61,820 nt of DNA from DATLNM01 sp035536775. GTDB taxonomy: Bacteria > Actinomycetota > CADDZG01 > WHSQ01. Position numbers and translations under genes: made by a program. Under the pieces are notes generated by a model. That model was not told where the DNA came from. It ran no database searches and saw nothing but the letters and a program-made list of their open reading frames with translations. The stretch lies in NCBI GenBank assembly GCA_035536775.1, contig DATLNM010000025.1, positions 1-61,820 of the forward strand. The letters run 5' to 3'. Position 1 is the first letter of the stretch; each line of letters begins with the position of its first letter. Positions 59,721 to 61,820 of this stretch are shown in pieces.

Positions 59721-59987
59721 GTGAGCGCCAACCAGCCGATCCGGGATGACGAGGGCCCGATCCAACCCGGGTTCCTTACGCTCGAGGACGTCTCGACCTA
59801 CCTCAGCGTGAGCGTCCCCCAGGTGTACGCCCTGGTCCGGTCGGGGGAGCTCCCCGCGATCAAGATCGGTGGCCGAGGCGTGTGGCGTGTCGGGCGGCGG
59901 CAACTGGACGCGTACGTCGAGAGACTGCACGACGAGACGCGTGACTGGGCCCAAAAGCACCCCCTCAATCCCAAGGACAAGGCCTGA
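59721..59987 (+). CDS. Small excisionase/BldC-type helix-turn-helix protein
   Basis: An 88-residue protein with a single winged HTH (FLTLEDVSTYLSVSVPQVYA, LVRSGELPAIKIGGRGVWRV, then QLDAYVERLHDE). The HTH_17/excisionase pattern is shared by phage Xis proteins and by MerR-like BldC regulators. There is no integrase nearby, so a chromosomal regulator is more likely. The message is probably leaderless (GTG on the predicted transcription start). Confidence 0.8.
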   Translation: MSANQPIRDDEGPIQPGFLTLEDVSTYLSVSVPQVYALVRSGELPAIKIGGRGVWRVGRRQLDAYVERLHDETRDWAQKHPLNPKDKA

Positions 59988-60049
59988 GCTAGCTCGCGGC
60001 CACCCGTTCCGACCCACAGTTCCCTCCCCCTGGCTTTTCCGCATCCTCT

Positions 60050-60164
60050 TATTTAACTGGAGATTTAGTCAATAGTTAAATCCTCTGTTGACTTCGAGGA
60101 GGGCTCGGGAGTAAGAAATGCATGCAGCGAAGCGCAAGTGCGTGCAAACGAGCCCAAAGGGAGG
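60050..60164 (+). promoter_or_regulatory. Promoter region and structured leader of the LysM gene
   Basis: An AT-rich stretch (60048-60085, with inverted repeats TTTAACT...AGTTAAA and GATTTA...TAAATC) leads into a two-stem leader: P1 GGGCTCG (60101-60107)/CGAGCCC (60149-60155) encloses P2 GCATGCA (60120-60126)/TGCGTGC (60139-60145), with a 12-base 5' internal loop (GGAGTAAGAAAT), AAA on the 3' side and a GCGAAGCGCAAG cap. The ribosome site AAAGGGAGG begins at the base of P1. No known riboswitch consensus (c-di-AMP, c-di-GMP) was matched. The stem pairing is seen; regulation is inferred. Confidence 0.55.
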
Positions 60165-60168
60165 CAAC

Positions 60169-60891
60169 ATGCACAGTCCTCACCCCCTGTCCGAACGCAC
60201 CTCGTCCCTCATCTGGGCGTCAACCGTCGGGCTCGCGCTCGCAATGACGATCACTCCCGCAGAAGCGCGCGAGAAGGTCTCCGGTCCCCCTGCCGGCCGC
60301 CGGATCGCTGCGCCACCATGGGCTGGACCGGGCAGGACCACCCCTCCTCTGCCCGGTCCAGCCGAGAACCAGGCCGCCGCGGGCGGGGACCGGTCAGCGC
60401 CGGTCGCCGACGCGCCGAGCCGGTCGGTCGTCCGCGGTGGGCACTCCGCTATCCACGGGGAGTCCACCGCGGAGGCCACGGGGCCGCTGTTCCCTAGGGC
60501 CCCACGATCGTCGTCGTCGGATGTCGAGGCCTCTGGTTCGGCTGTGACGGACGCGGCTGGTACGGCGCCCGCTCCATCCGCCGAGCCCGGCGCACCTCCG
60601 CCCCCTCCTCCCACCACTCCGGCCCCTCGGTTGGAGCCGATCGCGATGCGGGGCCGCTCTCGCCAGCAGAAGTCCATGACGAGGCATCCAGCGGCTCAGT
60701 GCGGGGAGACCTACGTCGTGCAGACCGGCGACACTCTGTGGGATATCGCGGCAGAGGTTCTCGGGACCGACGACATCCGTCGCGTCGCTCGCTATTGGCC
60801 GACCATCCACAAGGCGAACCGCGCTGCCATTGGCAACGACCCACACCTCATCACGCCGGGGGCGATCCTCGCTCTGCCGGCGGAGTGCTGA
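60169..60891 (+). CDS. Secreted LysM-domain protein with long Pro/Ala-rich linker
   Basis: A 240-residue exported protein: signal peptide (SSLIWASTVGLALAMTITPAEA region), about 140 residues of low-complexity Pro/Ala/Ser/Gly linker (SAEPGAPPPPPPTTPAPR), and a C-terminal LysM domain (TYVVQTGDTLWDIAAEVLG, then KANRAAIGNDPHLITPGAIL). It should bind peptidoglycan or related glycan; no catalytic domain is present. ATG 60169 has GGGAGG upstream; the upstream ATG 60118 lies in the structured leader. Confidence 0.85.
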   Translation: MHSPHPLSERTSSLIWASTVGLALAMTITPAEAREKVSGPPAGRRIAAPPWAGPGRTTPPLPGPAENQAAAGGDRSAPVADAPSRSVVRGGHSAIHGESTAEATGPLFPRAPRSSSSDVEASGSAVTDAAGTAPAPSAEPGAPPPPPPTTPAPRLEPIAMRGRSRQQKSMTRHPAAQCGETYVVQTGDTLWDIAAEVLGTDDIRRVARYWPTIHKANRAAIGNDPHLITPGAILALPAEC

Positions 60892-60899
60892 TCGGGACG

Positions 60900-60986
60900 A
60901 TGCCGCAAATATTCCTGCTGGTCGCCGCCCTAACGTCTGGGAGCGCGGCCCGGTCGGTCAAGGCGGCGACCCAGCAGGATGTCTAG
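60900..60986 (+). CDS. Possible 28-codon ORF overlapping the next gene
   Basis: Starts at ATG 60900, nine bases after the LysM stop, and ends at TAG 60984-60986, overlapping the next start (GATGTCTAG). The translation begins with a short hydrophobic run (MPQIFLLVAALTSG). The ribosome site is weak. It may be a coupling minicistron or chance. Confidence 0.3.
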   Translation: MPQIFLLVAALTSGSAARSVKAATQQDV

Positions 60987-61497
60987 GACTGCACGGCGCG
61001 TGCTGACTACGGTTCTGATCGCGGCGCTCCTGATCGTGTCGATGAGCGAGCTGCTGAGCGCTCCTACGCCCGTGGTGGCTGACGACGCTTCGCTTCTCGA
61101 GATTCCGGAGCCAGTTGAGACCGGCCGGGACCGGGGGGCTACTCGGATGAGCGGGGTATCCGAGGTGACGGCTGCGGACGAGGGTGACCAAGGATCCGAC
61201 GCCATCTCGCAAGGGAGGCGGCACACCTATGCGATCTCCGTGCTCGACCTCGCCGGCCTCCCCCCCGATGCGAGGCCCGGCACGATCATCGAGCTGTGGG
61301 TCGCGTGGGACCCGCCCGTGACGAAGAGCGCTCAGGTGCAGCGATTACTCAAAAACGTCGTACTAGAACGGATCATCCCCGGGCCTGTGGTGGAAGCGCC
61401 CTCGATGGCTCTGCTGTCGGTGCTTCCCCGGCAGGTCCCTGATCTGCTTTACGGCGATCGCTACGGATCGCTGAGCGTCACGGTTCTCCCCCGCTAG
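60979..61497 (+). CDS. Exported protein resembling the C-terminal part of CpaB/RcpC
   Basis: A 172-residue protein with a signal anchor (RRVLTTVLIAALLIVSMSEL), an acidic stretch, and a C-terminal region (GTIIELWVAWDPPVTKSAQV, LLKNVVLERIIPG, then VLPRQVPDLLYGDRYGSLSV) that recalls the end of Flp-pilus CpaB/RcpC proteins, where sugar-like SAF and a protease-resistant tail occur. The match is a loose resemblance. No other pilus gene is in the window. It is the last gene before the rRNA spacer. Confidence 0.5.
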   Translation: MSRTARRVLTTVLIAALLIVSMSELLSAPTPVVADDASLLEIPEPVETGRDRGATRMSGVSEVTAADEGDQGSDAISQGRRHTYAISVLDLAGLPPDARPGTIIELWVAWDPPVTKSAQVQRLLKNVVLERIIPGPVVEAPSMALLSVLPRQVPDLLYGDRYGSLSVTVLPR

Positions 61498-61520
61498 GGG
61501 CACTTTCGAGATGAGTCCAT

Positions 61521-61560
61521 GTGGGCGCGCAACCACGTCTTCTTCATGGCGCGCGCCCAC
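61521..61560. repeat. 10-bp inverted repeat after the CpaB-like gene
   Basis: GTGGGCGCGC (61521-61530) and GCGCGCCCAC (61551-61560) with a 20-base loop. It lies 24 bases past the stop at 61497, and could help end transcription from the left, or from the rRNA gene on the right. No T-run accompanies it. Confidence 0.5.
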
Positions 61561-61671
61561 CGGACTTCGCCACTTATTCGGCGCCCACCCGGAAAATTGT
61601 TTGGCCCGAGGCGGCCGACATGGACTGATCCGCCAGGGGCGAAGCGAACCGCCCATATGAGACCGGGCGCG

Positions 61672-61696
61672 AAAAAGCGCCCCTCGGGGGGACGCT
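61672..61696 (-). terminator. Intrinsic terminator downstream of the 16S rRNA gene
   Basis: On the minus strand AGCGTCCCC-CCGA-GGGGCGCT (one bulged T) is followed directly by TTTT, about 75 bases past the 16S 3' end. This is a strong Rho-independent terminator. It implies that the 16S transcript ends here instead of continuing into a 23S gene. Confidence 0.75.
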
Positions 61697-61765
61697 TCTT
61701 GCTCCGCTCTTTCAGAGCTGAACAGTGTGCCTAAAAACCAGTGCGCTTCAACTCGGAGTCAAGCT

Positions 61766-61820
<55 letters not shown>

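Noticed and set aside
60050..60164. Known c-di-AMP (ydaO) or c-di-GMP-I riboswitch
   Set aside because: The leader is too short and the conserved core sequences of both classes are absent; only the stem pattern is reported.

Overview
The window is high-GC, almost fully coding DNA from a member of the Actinomycetota (Actinobacteria), probably a deep-branching uncultured lineage. The evidence is several actinobacterial gene neighbourhoods: gcvH-garA-ftsR-like-(hpt)-bifunctional nuclease-ResR-like MerR; pyrG...xerD-parA-scpA-scpB-rluB-cmk-der; an apolipoprotein N-acyltransferase-like gene directly coupled to a polyprenol-phosphate-mannose synthase (a split Ppm1); a DUF4193 gene; and a LexA box of the actinobacterial TCGAAC-N4-GTTCGA type. 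Unusual for the phylum are an archaeal/eukaryal-type prolyl-tRNA synthetase, a two-subunit glycine decarboxylase and a 16S rRNA gene that appears not to be followed by 23S.

Layout. 1-3.2 kb: start of a possible SOS-controlled DUF222/HNH gene, then a leftward group of a TolB-like propeller, proS and a YjbQ-like gene. 3.8-9.9 kb: DUF4193, lnt-like, ppm1, a GT-C mannosyltransferase, an ECF sigma factor with its membrane partner, and a cupredoxin. 9.9-16.3 kb: a large secreted protein, a small protein plus degenerate GGDEF protein, a HEPN protein, pheA and a CADD-family gene. 16.4-22.3 kb: secreted beta-helix proteins, DUF1028, a cupredoxin-NosD fusion, a two-domain multicopper oxidase and a PIG-V mannosyltransferase. 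22.3-34.6 kb: glycine cleavage genes (gcvPB, gcvPA, gcvT, gcvH) around regulators, hpt, a D,D-carboxypeptidase, a mannose-1-P guanylyltransferase fusion and a CDP-alcohol phosphatidyltransferase. 35-46 kb: tRNA-Pro(GGG), a CsaA-like protein, a metzincin-like pseudoprotease, der, cmk, aroA, tyrA, aroH, rluB, scpB, scpA, trpS and a site-2 protease. 46.1-50.1 kb: a repeat-rich non-coding stretch, a ribbon-helix-helix (RHH) gene, parA, a DksA-like gene and xerD. 50.1-57.2 kb: ald, pyrG and three envelope-glycan genes. 57.3-61.8 kb: an orphan MASE1 histidine kinase, a small HTH protein, a LysM protein behind a structured leader, a CpaB-like secreted protein, and the 3' end of a leftward 16S rRNA gene.

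How the parts fit. Ppm1 can supply polyprenyl-phosphate mannose to the GT-C enzymes at 6.5-7.7 and 21.1-22.3 kb, with GDP-mannose from the guanylyltransferase at 31.4-34.0 kb. aroA, aroH, tyrA and pheA complete the aromatic branch. scpAB, xerD and parA form a chromosome-segregation neighbourhood.

The most interesting element is a candidate chromosomal partition cassette: ParA is translationally coupled to an RHH protein rather than ParB. Next to it lies a roughly 1.1 kb non-coding region with palindromes of the core ACTTGTCGACAAGT and TCGACWWG units spaced 8 bp apart. Related sites occur upstream of parA and of scpA. This resembles plasmid ParF/ParG and delta/omega systems and could be a second centromere beside the condensin genes. 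Other points: an unlinked 16S gene with its own terminator, probable CTG start codons in three genes, leaderless promoters (one overlain by a LexA box), an Lnt homologue with Ser in place of the catalytic Cys, and a riboswitch-like leader on the LysM gene. All homology calls were made by reading translations, without database searches.
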